Positions 22,681-31,619 are shown, counted from the stretch's first letter. The stretch: 35,822 bases of DNA from Clostridia bacterium (GCA_017453335.1 JAFTKI010000050.1:1-35822), one strand, 5' to 3'. Program-made: numbers and translations. Notes: generated by a model not told the origin, from the letters alone.

Positions 22681-23988
22681 ATGAAAATTACTACGAGTAA
22701 GGAATTGAAAAACGCAGGGTGGCTGATTGGCGGCAAGGTAGCTCAAATGCTACTGTCGTTAGTTGTGGGAGTTCTTACGGCGCGATATCTTGGTCCGAGT
22801 GACTATGGATTGATTGGATATGCGACCTCGTATACCTCATTTTTTATGGCCTTTTGTACCCTTGGAATTAATAGCGTAATTATTAAAGATTTTGTTGATC
22901 ATCCGGCAGAGCAGGGAGAGGCCTTAGGATCAAGTATTTTGTTGCGAGTTGTATCCAGCTTTGCATCTGCGTTACTAATTATCTCTATCGTTGGAATGCT
23001 GGATTATGGCGAGACGATTACGATTATTGTTGTTGCTTTGTGCAGTATATCTTTGGTATTTCATGCACTTGATACCATCAATTATTGGTTTCAATCGATT
23101 TACCAATCCAAAGTAACAGCTATTGCATCTTTTATAGCTTATTGTGCCACGGCGGCTTACAAAATTGTGTTATTGGTTCTCGAGAAAGATGTAAAATGGT
23201 TTGCACTTTCAACATCAGTGGACTATCTTGTCTTAGGTATGGCCTTGCTTATTGCCTATAAAAAATATAATGGGCCGAAATTTAAAGTTTCGTGGCAAAA
23301 AGCGAAAAACTTACTAAGCAGTAGTTATCATTATATTTTGTCCGGAATGATGGTTGCAATTTACGGTCAAACCGATAAATTGATGATAAAACAAATGCTG
23401 AATGAAACTGAGGTAGGATACTATACAGTTGCAACCACGGTGTGTGCAATGTGGACATTTGTTTTGCAGGCCATAATTGACTCGATATATCCCACTATTA
23501 TAAATCAAAAGGATAATGAGGAGCAGTTCAATCGTAAAAACAGGCAACTTTACGCAATTGTATTTTATATGTCTCTTTTTGTGTCTGTTTTGTTTGTTCT
23601 TTTGGGAGATATTGCCGTTAATATTCTTTATGGTGAAGCATATATGCCTGCGACATTGCCCTTGAAAATTATTACTTTTTACACAGCCTTTTCCTATCTG
23701 GGGGTTGCAAGAAATGCTTGGATTGTATGCCGAAATCAGCAGAAATACTTAAAGACATTGTATTTGGGTGCGGCTGTTTTAAATGTTTTTCTAAATTTTA
23801 TTTTTATTCCCATTTGGGGGACAAGCGGAGCTGCCGCTGCGTCTTTGATCACACAGATATTTACCAGCTTGATTTTGCCTTTGTTTGTAAAGGCTTTGCG
23901 CCCTAATGCTATTTTGATGTTAGAGGCGATAACGTTAAAAGGTATTTTATATGCAAAAGAACCCAATAAAACAAAATACAATAAATAA
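22681..23988 (+). CDS. wzx: Oligosaccharide flippase (Wzx-like)
   Basis: The 435-residue protein has about twelve hydrophobic helices. Its N-terminus NAGWLIGGKVAQMLLSLVVG leads into VLTARYLGPSDYGLIGYATS, the signature of the PST/Wzx family in the MOP superfamily. It moves undecaprenyl-linked repeat units to the outer face before polymerisation. It lies 20 bases after the fifth transferase. The gene is AT-rich. The C-terminus ends with a basic tail. Confidence 0.92.
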   Translation: MKITTSKELKNAGWLIGGKVAQMLLSLVVGVLTARYLGPSDYGLIGYATSYTSFFMAFCTLGINSVIIKDFVDHPAEQGEALGSSILLRVVSSFASALLIISIVGMLDYGETITIIVVALCSISLVFHALDTINYWFQSIYQSKVTAIASFIAYCATAAYKIVLLVLEKDVKWFALSTSVDYLVLGMALLIAYKKYNGPKFKVSWQKAKNLLSSSYHYILSGMMVAIYGQTDKLMIKQMLNETEVGYYTVATTVCAMWTFVLQAIIDSIYPTIINQKDNEEQFNRKNRQLYAIVFYMSLFVSVLFVLLGDIAVNILYGEAYMPATLPLKIITFYTAFSYLGVARNAWIVCRNQQKYLKTLYLGAAVLNVFLNFIFIPIWGTSGAAAASLITQIFTSLILPLFVKALRPNAILMLEAITLKGILYAKEPNKTKYNK

Positions 23989-24015
23989 CAGTAAACGATG
24001 AAGAAGGAGAACAAA

Positions 24016-25338
24016 ATGAGTTTATACGAAAAAATATTGAATGGAAAAGAAAAAATTTCTTTGGTTGGTCTTGGCTATGTTGGAATGCCGATTGCCGTTG
24101 CTTTTGCTAATAAAGGGGTAAAAGTAATTGGATTTGATTTAAACAAAGCTAAAATTGAGCTTTACAAATCGGGCGTTGATCCGACCAAAGAAGTTGGAGA
24201 TGAAGTAATTCGGAAAACCACTGTGGAATTTACATCTGACGAGAAGAAGCTTAAGGCTGCAAAATTTCACATTGTTGCTGTGCCTACACCTGTTAATTTA
24301 GATCATACTCCAGACCTGTCTCCTGTGATTGGCGCGAGTGAGATTGTAGGTAGAAATCTTGAAAAGGGATCGATTGTTGTGTTTGAATCTACCGTTTATC
24401 CCGGGGTGACGGAGGATGTTTGTGTGCCTATTTTGGAAAAGGCATCGGGAATGAAATGTGGAGTGGATTTCAAGGTTGGCTATTCTCCCGAACGAATTAA
24501 CCCCGGTGACAAGGTTCATCGCTTAGAAAACATTCATAAAATTGTTTCCGGTATGGATGCAGAATCGTTGGAAGAAATTAAAAAGGTATATGATCTGGTC
24601 ATTGAGGTTGGTACCTACCCTGTATCTACAATTAAAACTGCTGAAGCTGTTAAAGTTGTGGAGAATAGTCAACGTGATATCAATATTGCTTTTATGAATG
24701 AGCTGGCAATGGTGTTTGATCGCATGGGAATTGATACGAACGAAGTTGTAGATGGCATGAATACCAAGTGGAATGCTCTGGGATTCCGTCCTGGACTTGT
24801 TGGCGGCCATTGTATCGGAGTAGATCCATATTACTTCACTTATCAGGCAGAAAAACTTGGTTATCACAGCCAGATTATTTTGAATGGACGAATTGTGAAT
24901 GATGGTATGGGTAAGTTTGTTGCAGAAGCAGCGATTAAACAAATGATCGCCGCAGGGAAGGCTCCCAAAAAGGCTAAGGTTGTTATCTTAGGACTTACTT
25001 TTAAAGAAAACTGTCCGGATACGAGAAACAGTAAGGTCGACGATATTATAAAAACTCTTAATGGTTATGAAATCAACCCCATTGTGGTAGATCCTTGGGC
25101 CAGCGAACGGGATGCTATGCATGAGTATGGAGTAACTTTAACGCCTCTCGCGGAAGTTAAAGATGCCGACTGTATTATTGTTGCTGTAGCACACAATGAG
25201 TTCAAACAACTTTCGTTAAATGACATCAAAGCAATGTTTGCAGAGGGACCGGATGAAGAAAAAGTATTACTGGATGTCAAAGGTCTCTATGCTATAAAAG
25301 ATCTCGAGACTACAGGTATGAGATTTTGGAGACTCTAA
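24016..25338 (+). CDS. UDP-HexNAc 6-dehydrogenase (TviB/WbpO-like)
   Basis: The 440-residue UDP-sugar dehydrogenase oxidises C6 of a UDP-N-acetylhexosamine to a uronic acid in two NAD-dependent steps. The N-terminal Rossmann loop is SLVGLGYVGMPIAVAF. The catalytic Cys is C266 in VGGHCIGVDPYYFTYQA, and K213 and N217 sit in AEAVKVVENSQRD. Overall wording (YSPERINPGDK, RPGLVGGHC) is nearer to TviB, WbpO and CapL than to WecC, so UDP-GlcNAcA or UDP-GalNAcA is likelier than UDP-ManNAcA, but the adjacent 2-epimerase keeps ManNAcA possible. The start at 24016 follows AAGGAGAACAAA; an ATG at 23998 lacks a site. The gene is AT-rich, and the GC level rises sharply after it. Confidence 0.9.
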   Translation: MSLYEKILNGKEKISLVGLGYVGMPIAVAFANKGVKVIGFDLNKAKIELYKSGVDPTKEVGDEVIRKTTVEFTSDEKKLKAAKFHIVAVPTPVNLDHTPDLSPVIGASEIVGRNLEKGSIVVFESTVYPGVTEDVCVPILEKASGMKCGVDFKVGYSPERINPGDKVHRLENIHKIVSGMDAESLEEIKKVYDLVIEVGTYPVSTIKTAEAVKVVENSQRDINIAFMNELAMVFDRMGIDTNEVVDGMNTKWNALGFRPGLVGGHCIGVDPYYFTYQAEKLGYHSQIILNGRIVNDGMGKFVAEAAIKQMIAAGKAPKKAKVVILGLTFKENCPDTRNSKVDDIIKTLNGYEINPIVVDPWASERDAMHEYGVTLTPLAEVKDADCIIVAVAHNEFKQLSLNDIKAMFAEGPDEEKVLLDVKGLYAIKDLETTGMRFWRL

Positions 25339-25359
25339 TAGAGATAAGAGGAAATCAAA

Positions 25360-26451
25360 ATGAAAAAAGTAATGCTTGTTTTCGGCACACGTCCCGAGGC
25401 GATCAAGATGTGTCCTTTGGTGAATGAGTTGAAAACACGAAAGAATTTGCAAACGATCGTTTGCGTATCCGGTCAGCACCGTCAGATGCTTGATCAGGTG
25501 TTGGATGCTTTCCACGTTGTTCCCGATTACGATTTGTCAATCATGAAGCAAAAACAGACCTTGTTTGACGTAACCGTGAATATTCTGGAGCGCATCAAGG
25601 CGGTTCTGGAGGAGGTCAAACCCGACGTGGTTCTGGTTCACGGAGATACCTCTACAACCTTCGTCACCGCTCTTGCTTGCTTCTATCTGCAGATTCCCGT
25701 AGGTCACGTCGAGGCAGGCTTGCGTACCTATAATATCTATAGTCCCTATCCCGAAGAATTCAACCGTCAGGCGGTTGGTATTGTTGCGAAGTATCACTTT
25801 GCCCCCACCGAGATGTCCCGCGACAACTTGGTGAAGGAGGGCAAGAACCCCGCCGACATTTATATCACAGGTAACACCGCGATTGATGCGCTCAAGACTA
25901 CTGTTCGTGCAGATTATACGCATCCCGAGTTGGATTGGGTTGGCAACAGCCGCCTGATCGTGCTGACCGCACATCGCAGAGAAAATCTCGGCGAGCCGAT
26001 GCACAATATGTTCCGTGCGATCCGTCGCATCATCGACGAAACTCCTGATGTGAAGGTGATTTATCCGATCCACATGAATCCGTTGGTTCGTCAGGCTGCC
26101 GATGAAGAGCTGGGCGATTGCGACCGTATCCATATCATCGAGCCTTTGGAGGTTCTGGATTTCCACAACCTGCTCTCGCGCAGCTATATGATTCTGACCG
26201 ACTCGGGTGGAATCCAGGAGGAGGCTCCGTCGCTTGGCAAGTCTGTTCTGGTGATGCGTGACACCACCGAGCGCCCCGAGGGTATCAAAGCAGGAACGCT
26301 CAAGCTGGTGGGTACCGATGAAGAGGTCATTTACGAGAATTTCAAAAAGCTTCTGACGAACAAGGAAGAGTATGACGCAATGGCAAAGGCAAGCAACCCT
26401 TATGGCGACGGCTTGGCTTGCAAGAGAATTGCAGATATATTGGAGGGATAA
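25360..26451 (+). CDS. wecB: UDP-N-acetylglucosamine 2-epimerase (non-hydrolysing)
   Basis: The 363-residue enzyme converts UDP-GlcNAc to UDP-ManNAc. Family motifs are FGTRPEAIKMCPLV, VHGDTSTTFVTALA, VGHVEAGLRT, LTAHRREN and TDSGGIQEEAPSLGKSVLVM. Residues D96, E118 and E132 line up with D95, E117 and E131 of the E. coli enzyme. UDP-ManNAc is a precursor for ManNAcA, together with a 6-dehydrogenase, or for teichoic acid linkage units. This gene is GC-richer than the upstream dehydrogenase. A second, related gene (fnlC) lies at 29249. Confidence 0.93.
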   Translation: MKKVMLVFGTRPEAIKMCPLVNELKTRKNLQTIVCVSGQHRQMLDQVLDAFHVVPDYDLSIMKQKQTLFDVTVNILERIKAVLEEVKPDVVLVHGDTSTTFVTALACFYLQIPVGHVEAGLRTYNIYSPYPEEFNRQAVGIVAKYHFAPTEMSRDNLVKEGKNPADIYITGNTAIDALKTTVRADYTHPELDWVGNSRLIVLTAHRRENLGEPMHNMFRAIRRIIDETPDVKVIYPIHMNPLVRQAADEELGDCDRIHIIEPLEVLDFHNLLSRSYMILTDSGGIQEEAPSLGKSVLVMRDTTERPEGIKAGTLKLVGTDEEVIYENFKKLLTNKEEYDAMAKASNPYGDGLACKRIADILEG

Positions 26452-26454
26452 AAA

Positions 26455-27504
26455 ATGTCTTTATTTACAAACAAAACATTGTTGATCACGGGCGGTACCG
26501 GCTCGTTTGGAAATGCTGTACTGAACCGTTTTCTGAGAACCGATATCGGAGAGATCCGTATTTTCTCGCGTGATGAGAAGAAGCAGGACGATATGCGTCA
26601 TGAATTCCAGGCAAAGATGCCCGAGGTGGCCGATAAGATCAAGTTTTATATCGGTGACGTGCGCGATATTGCATCGGTACGCAACACAATGTATGGCGTG
26701 GATTACATCTTCCACGCGGCGGCACTGAAGCAGGTACCGTCCTGTGAGTTCTTCCCGATCGAAGCGGTGAAGACCAATGTCATCGGAACCGAGAATGTTC
26801 TGACTGCGGCAATCGAGGCAGGCGTTAAGAACGTTGTTTGCCTGTCCACCGATAAGGCGGCTTATCCCGTAAACGCAATGGGAACCTCGAAGGCGATGAT
26901 GGAAAAGGTTATCGTTGCGAAGTCGAGAACCGTATCCCCCGAAAAGACCAAGATCTGCTGCACCCGTTACGGAAACGTGATGTGTTCCCGCGGCTCGGTA
27001 ATTCCGCTTTGGATCGAGCAGATCAAGGCAGGCAATCCCATCACCATCACCGACGGAAGCATGACACGCTTTATCATGTCGCTTGACGAGGCTGTTGACC
27101 TTGTGCTATTTGCATTTGAGCATGGCGAGAGCGGAGACATCCTGGTACAAAAGGCACCGGCTTGCACGATCCAGACGCAGGCAGAGGCGGTATGCGAGCT
27201 GTTTGGCGGTGACAAGAACGCGATCAAGGTGATCGGAATTCGCCACGGCGAGAAGATGTACGAGACGCTTTTGACCAACGAGGAGTGCGCAAACGCGATC
27301 GACATGGGTGACTTCTACCGTGTACCCTGTGACAAGCGCGGACTCAACTATGATAAGTTCTTCAACAAGGGTGACACCGAGCGCAATCCCCTAACCGAAT
27401 TCAATTCGAACAACACTGAGCTTTTGTCGGTGGCACAGACCAAGGAAAAGATCGCATCGCTGGCGTATATCCAGGAAGAACTGGCGAAGATGGAGAGAGC
27501 GTAA
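26455..27504 (+). CDS. fnlA: UDP-GlcNAc 4,6-dehydratase/5-epimerase (FnlA/CapE)
   Basis: The 349-residue extended SDR is first in UDP-L-FucNAc synthesis. Motifs are ITGGTGSFGNAVL for NAD and a catalytic Met-x3-Lys (M142, K146 in NAMGTSK) in place of Tyr-x3-Lys, the mark of inverting UDP-GlcNAc dehydratases, with STDK just before. It lies 3 bases after wecB and touches fnlB (TAATG). The order fnlA, fnlB, then fnlC is the classic pathway set, broken only by an acetyltransferase gene. Confidence 0.93.
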   Translation: MSLFTNKTLLITGGTGSFGNAVLNRFLRTDIGEIRIFSRDEKKQDDMRHEFQAKMPEVADKIKFYIGDVRDIASVRNTMYGVDYIFHAAALKQVPSCEFFPIEAVKTNVIGTENVLTAAIEAGVKNVVCLSTDKAAYPVNAMGTSKAMMEKVIVAKSRTVSPEKTKICCTRYGNVMCSRGSVIPLWIEQIKAGNPITITDGSMTRFIMSLDEAVDLVLFAFEHGESGDILVQKAPACTIQTQAEAVCELFGGDKNAIKVIGIRHGEKMYETLLTNEECANAIDMGDFYRVPCDKRGLNYDKFFNKGDTERNPLTEFNSNNTELLSVAQTKEKIASLAYIQEELAKMERA

Positions 27505-28703
27505 TGAAAATACTGATCACCGGTGCTGCCGGTTTCGTTGGTAAAAATCTGACCGAGGCGCTCAAAAATATTCGTGACGGAAAGGACAAAACGCATCCTT
27601 CTATCACGATTGAAGAAATCTACTGCTATGATATCGACTCTGCTCCCGAGGAACTGGAGGAGGCTTGCAAAAGCTGTGATTTCGTATTCAATCTGGCGGG
27701 CGTGAACCGTCCGCAGAATCCCGAGGAGTTTATGCAGGGGAATTTCGGCTTCGCCTCCACCTTGCTGGAAACCTTAAAAAAATACGGCAACAAAGCCCCC
27801 GTTATGATCTCGTCCTCGATTCAGGCAACCTGCATCGGCAGATATGATACCGATTACGGACGAAGCAAAAAGGCGGGCGAGGAGCTGATCTTCGACTATG
27901 CCGAGAAAAACGGCGTCAAGGCGTATGTGTACCGTTTCCCGAACCTGTTCGGTAAATGGTGCAGACCGAACTATAACAGCGCGGTGGCAACCTTCTGCAA
28001 CAACATTGCCAACGATCTGCCGATCACGGTCAACGATCCGTCGGTCGAGCTGGAGCTCTTGTACATCGATGATCTGGTGGATGAGATGATTGCTTGCCTG
28101 GAAGGGAACGAGCATCACTGCGAGTTTGACGGGATCAAAACCGTTCTGTGCGAAGAGGGCAGATACTGTGCCGCTCCCATTACGCACAAGGTTACCCTTG
28201 GCGAGATCGTTTCCTTGCTGGAATCCTTCCGCGATCAGCCCGCAACGCTGACCATGCCCGAGATCCCGTACAACAGCTTTGCAAAAAAACTGTACAGTAC
28301 CTATCTGTCGTACCTGCCGCGTGAAAAGACCATCTTCCCCTTGAAGATGAACGTTGACGCGAGAGGCAGCTTCACCGAGCTTTTGCGCACCGAAAAGTGC
28401 GGTCAGTTCAGCGTGAATATCTCCAAGCCCGGCATCACAAAGGGACAGCACTGGCACAACACCAAGTGGGAGTTCTTTATCGTGGTCAGCGGTCACGGTT
28501 TGATTCAGGAGAGAAAGATCGGTACCGATGAGGTGCTCAACTTTGAGGTTTCGGGAGAGAAGATCGAGGCGATCCACATGCTGCCCGGCTACACACACAA
28601 CATCATCAATCTGTCGGATACCGAGGATCTGGTAACTGTGATGTGGGCAAACGAGTGCTTTGACCCCAAGAAACCCGATACATTTTTTGAGGTGGTAGAA
28701 TGA
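27504..28703 (+). CDS. fnlB: Bifunctional 3-epimerase/reductase for UDP-L-FucNAc (FnlB/CapF)
   Basis: The 399-residue two-domain enzyme has an N-terminal SDR reductase (ILITGAAGFVGKNLTEAL, catalytic Y118 and K122 in YGRSKKAGE) and a C-terminal cupin from about residue 285 with the metal-binding HWH and Glu in KGQHWHNTKWEFF and a His in PGYTHNI. The cupin epimerises C3 and the SDR reduces C4. The C-terminus reads TFFEVVE, and the same codons carry the GAGGTGG that serves the next gene. A near copy of this end lies after that next gene, showing a duplicated junction. Confidence 0.92.
   Translation: MKILITGAAGFVGKNLTEALKNIRDGKDKTHPSITIEEIYCYDIDSAPEELEEACKSCDFVFNLAGVNRPQNPEEFMQGNFGFASTLLETLKKYGNKAPVMISSSIQATCIGRYDTDYGRSKKAGEELIFDYAEKNGVKAYVYRFPNLFGKWCRPNYNSAVATFCNNIANDLPITVNDPSVELELLYIDDLVDEMIACLEGNEHHCEFDGIKTVLCEEGRYCAAPITHKVTLGEIVSLLESFRDQPATLTMPEIPYNSFAKKLYSTYLSYLPREKTIFPLKMNVDARGSFTELLRTEKCGQFSVNISKPGITKGQHWHNTKWEFFIVVSGHGLIQERKIGTDEVLNFEVSGEKIEAIHMLPGYTHNIINLSDTEDLVTVMWANECFDPKKPDTFFEVVE
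28684..28701 (+). repeat. Direct repeat, copy 1 (fnlB end)
   Basis: TTTTTGAGGTGGTAGAAT, the 3' end of fnlB with the ribosome site GAGG, matches 29230-29247 at 17 of 18 bases. The pair flanks the acetyltransferase gene. Confidence 0.85.
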
Positions 28704-29236
28704 AAATAAGAACCATATATAAGTTGTTATTGTATAAATTAAAACCCCTTAAGTATATGGAGAAGGTTGGAATCAATTATCCAAAAGGTAAGGTTCACAT
28801 TTACGGAAAAGTGGCATGGGGGTCTGAGCCATGGATTATTACGCTTGGTGAGAATGTATATATTACTGACGGTGTAAAATTTATAACCCATGACGGAGGA
28901 ACCCTGCTGTATAGGAAACAAATTCCTGATTTGGAGATTACCAAACCCATTACTGTAGGAAATGACGTGTATATCGGAAATAATGTTATCATACTTCCCG
29001 GTGTTACCATTGGCAGCAACGTGGTCATTGGAGCGGGGGCGGTTGTTACAAAAGACATTCCTGATAATTCTTTGGCGGTTGGTGTTCCTGCCAGAGTGAT
29101 TAAAACCGCCGATGAGTATTTGGAAAAGTTAAAGTCGGAATCTCTCCATTTGGGACATCTCACAGGGCAAGAAAAAGATAAAGCGCTACAACAGTATTAT
29201 GGATATAAAGGCAATTCAAAAGGAATCTATTTTTGA
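28700..29236 (+). CDS. Hexapeptide-repeat O-acetyltransferase inserted in the fnl genes
   Basis: The 178-residue left-handed beta-helix protein has repeats KVHIYGKVAWG, ITLGENVYITDGV and ITVGNDVYIGNNVIILPGVTIG, then SNVVIGAGAVVTKD, and the acetyl-CoA-site His in THDGG. It starts inside the fnlB stop (ATGA). The gene is much more AT-rich than fnlB and fnlC. The pathway enzymes do not need it, so it more likely acetylates the finished glycan or a lipid-linked intermediate. An 18-base direct repeat on both sides shows that it was added to a pre-existing fnlB-fnlC pair. Confidence 0.88.
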   Translation: MKIRTIYKLLLYKLKPLKYMEKVGINYPKGKVHIYGKVAWGSEPWIITLGENVYITDGVKFITHDGGTLLYRKQIPDLEITKPITVGNDVYIGNNVIILPGVTIGSNVVIGAGAVVTKDIPDNSLAVGVPARVIKTADEYLEKLKSESLHLGHLTGQEKDKALQQYYGYKGNSKGIYF

Positions 29237-29247
29237 GGTAGTAGAAT
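29230..29247 (+). repeat. Direct repeat, copy 2 (relic of fnlB end before fnlC)
   Basis: TTTTTGAGGTAGTAGAAT repeats the fnlB 3' end. In the old frame it reads I-F-E-V-V-E-S-stop, with the stop overlapping the fnlC ATG, so it looks like the original fnlB/fnlC junction. It now provides the fnlC ribosome site. Confidence 0.85.
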
Positions 29248-29248
29248 C

Positions 29249-30430
29249 ATGAATATTAAATTGGATTACAGCGACGTACAGTTTAAAAATGACGGCAGAC
29301 TGAAGCTGCTGATCATTGTCGGCACGCGTCCTGAGATCATTCGTCTCGGCGCCGTGATCAACAAGTGCCGCAAGTATTTTGATTGCATTTTGGCACATAC
29401 GGGACAGAACTACGATTATAATCTGAACGGTGTGTTCTTCAAAGATCTGAAGCTTGCCGATCCCGAGGTTTATATGGATGCCGTAGGAGATGATCTTGGC
29501 GCAACCGTGGGCAACATCATCAACTGCTCCTACAAGCTGATGAACCGGATCAAGCCAGATGCTCTGCTGATCTTGGGTGACACCAACTCCTGCCTGTCCG
29601 CAATCGCGGCAAAGCGCTTGCACATTCCGATCTTCCACATGGAAGCAGGAAACCGTTGCAAGGACGAGTGTCTGCCCGAGGAAACCAACCGCCGCATCGT
29701 TGATATCATCAGTGACGTCAACCTTGCATATTCCGAGCATGCAAGACGCTATCTGCACGAGTGCGGTCTGCCCAAGGAAAGAACCTACGTTACGGGCTCT
29801 CCCATGGCAGAGGTACTGCACAACAATCTGCCCGATATAGAGGCGAGTGACGTACACAAGCGTTTGGGCTTGGAGAAGGGCAAATACATTCTTCTTTCGG
29901 CACACCGTGAGGAGAATATCGATACCGAAAAGAACTTTACCAGTCTGTTCACCGCGATCAACAAAATGGCGGAAAAGTACGATATGCCGATCCTGTATTC
30001 CTGCCATCCCAGAAGCCGCAACCGCTTGGCGGCAAGCGGATTCGTGCTTGATAAGCGCGTGATTCAGCATGAGCCTCTCGGCTTCCACGATTACAACTGC
30101 CTGCAGATGAACGCGTTTGCGGTGGTTTCGGACAGCGGAACGCTTCCCGAGGAAAGCAGTTTCTTTACCTCGATCGGAAAGCCTTTCCCCGCAGTTTGCA
30201 TCCGTACCTCCACCGAGCGTCCCGAGGCGCTGGATAAGGCTTGCTTTATTCTGGCAGGTATCGATGAAAAGAGTCTGTTGCAGGCTGTTGATACTGCTAT
30301 TTCGCTCAATGAGAACGGCGACCACGGTATTCCCGTACCCGTTTACGTTGAGGATGTTTCGACCAAGGTCGTAAAGATCATTCAATCTTATACGGGCGTG
30401 GTCAACAAGATGGTTTGGAGAAAATTCTGA
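29249..30430 (+). CDS. fnlC: UDP-L-FucNAc synthase, 2-epimerase (FnlC/CapG)
   Basis: The 393-residue member of the UDP-GlcNAc 2-epimerase fold performs the last step, C2 epimerisation to UDP-L-FucNAc. Motifs are IVGTRPEIIRLGAVI, LGDTNSCLSAIAA, HMEAGNRCKDECLPEETNRR and SDSGTLPEESSFF. The CapG/FnlC type is recognised by GNRCKDE and by the longer N-terminus (about 20 extra residues) relative to WecB. The start lies 10 bases after GAGG in the second copy of the junction repeat. GC-rich like fnlA and fnlB. Confidence 0.93.
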   Translation: MNIKLDYSDVQFKNDGRLKLLIIVGTRPEIIRLGAVINKCRKYFDCILAHTGQNYDYNLNGVFFKDLKLADPEVYMDAVGDDLGATVGNIINCSYKLMNRIKPDALLILGDTNSCLSAIAAKRLHIPIFHMEAGNRCKDECLPEETNRRIVDIISDVNLAYSEHARRYLHECGLPKERTYVTGSPMAEVLHNNLPDIEASDVHKRLGLEKGKYILLSAHREENIDTEKNFTSLFTAINKMAEKYDMPILYSCHPRSRNRLAASGFVLDKRVIQHEPLGFHDYNCLQMNAFAVVSDSGTLPEESSFFTSIGKPFPAVCIRTSTERPEALDKACFILAGIDEKSLLQAVDTAISLNENGDHGIPVPVYVEDVSTKVVKIIQSYTGVVNKMVWRKF

Positions 30431-30458
30431 TCTTACGCTATTGAAAGGAGGGTATATC

Positions 30459-31619
30459 ATGGAACAGTTGGTAAAAACAATGATGCAACTGATCAAAAAC
30501 GAAGTTTGTAAACATCCGTTGGACGATCTTGGACAGGATATACTCTCCGCAGAATTTTTTGAAAAGCTTTACCACGTATCCAAGTCACAGGATCTTGCCC
30601 ACCTTGTTGGGGCAGCACTTGTGAACAACGGGCTTTTGCCCGAGGGGGAGATCGGCAAAAAGTTCGAAAAGCAGATGTTTTCGGCGGTGTACCGCTATCA
30701 GCGCCTGAATTATGAATATATGCGTTTGTGCGACACGCTGGAAACCGCAAAGATCGATTATATGCCGCTCAAGGGCTCGATCATTCGGGAATATTATCCC
30801 GAATCGTGGATGAGAACGAGCTGCGACATTGACATTCTGGTTCACGAAGAAGATCTGGATCGTGCCGTACAAGCGTTGTGTGACACACTTGAGTACCGTG
30901 CCGAGGGAGAGCGCAACTACCACGATATTTCGCTGTATTCGCCCTCGGGAATCCATTTGGAGCTCCACTTCAACATTCTGGAGCATATTGAGCAGATCGA
31001 CGGGCTTTTGTCACGCGTTTGGGAATTCTCAAAGCCGATCAAGGGCAAGCAATATGCTTACCGTCAAACCAACGAATATCTGGTTTTCCATTGCCTTGCA
31101 CACATGTCCTATCATTTTGTCAAAGGCGGTTGCGGGATCCGTCCCTTTATGGATCTGCATTTGCTGAGAACCAAAATGGGGTATGATGAGAAAAAGGTGC
31201 GCGGATTTTGCCGCGAATGCGGGTTGGAGCGCTTTTATGACAGCGTGCTGGCGTTATCGCAGGTGTGGTTCAACCAAGAAAAACATAGCCACATTACCGC
31301 AAATATGGAGGAATATTTGCTGACGGGTGGCATTTACGGAAGTCATCAAAATGTCATCACCCTGGCGCAGGAGAAAAAGGGCGGCAGGAGAAACTACATT
31401 CTGTTCCGCATTTTTATGCCGTACCGTGATCTCAAGCTGCAATATCCCGTTCTGGAACGCCACAAATGGCTGTTGCCGATCTGCCATATTCGCAGATGGG
31501 GAAGACTGCTGTTTTGCGGACGCTTCAAAAAATCGGTCAAAGAACTGAAAATAACCAAAAACGTTGATACTGAAAAGGGACGCACCTTGAATGCCTTGTT
31601 CAAGGAGCTGGGTTTCTGA
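30459..31619 (+). CDS. Nucleotidyltransferase-family protein (NTP_transf_5-like)
   Basis: The 386-residue protein contains the minimal nucleotidyltransferase signature: a KG motif (YMPLKGSIIREYYPES), MRTSCDIDILVHEEDLDRA with the metal-binding D-x-D, and a later acidic IHLELHFN. This matches uncharacterised nucleotidyltransferases (Pfam NTP_transf_5 type) that occur in capsule loci. The helical C-terminal two-thirds contains HCLAHMSYHF. Start 30459 is fixed by GAAAGGAGGG; a longer frame is less likely. Last gene of the locus. It might modify a sugar, lipid or protein with a nucleotide or phosphate, but no family member in this setting is known to me with a proven role. Confidence 0.75.
   Translation: MEQLVKTMMQLIKNEVCKHPLDDLGQDILSAEFFEKLYHVSKSQDLAHLVGAALVNNGLLPEGEIGKKFEKQMFSAVYRYQRLNYEYMRLCDTLETAKIDYMPLKGSIIREYYPESWMRTSCDIDILVHEEDLDRAVQALCDTLEYRAEGERNYHDISLYSPSGIHLELHFNILEHIEQIDGLLSRVWEFSKPIKGKQYAYRQTNEYLVFHCLAHMSYHFVKGGCGIRPFMDLHLLRTKMGYDEKKVRGFCRECGLERFYDSVLALSQVWFNQEKHSHITANMEEYLLTGGIYGSHQNVITLAQEKKGGRRNYILFRIFMPYRDLKLQYPVLERHKWLLPICHIRRWGRLLFCGRFKKSVKELKITKNVDTEKGRTLNALFKELGF

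Noticed and set aside
23998..24018. ATG at 23998 as start of the dehydrogenase
   Set aside because: It has no ribosome site, and the AAGGAG lies behind it, with proper spacing to ATG 24016.
24016..26451. Firm call of a UDP-ManNAcA pathway
   Set aside because: The dehydrogenase motifs look closer to TviB/WbpO than to WecC, so the uronic acid could be GlcNAcA or GalNAcA.
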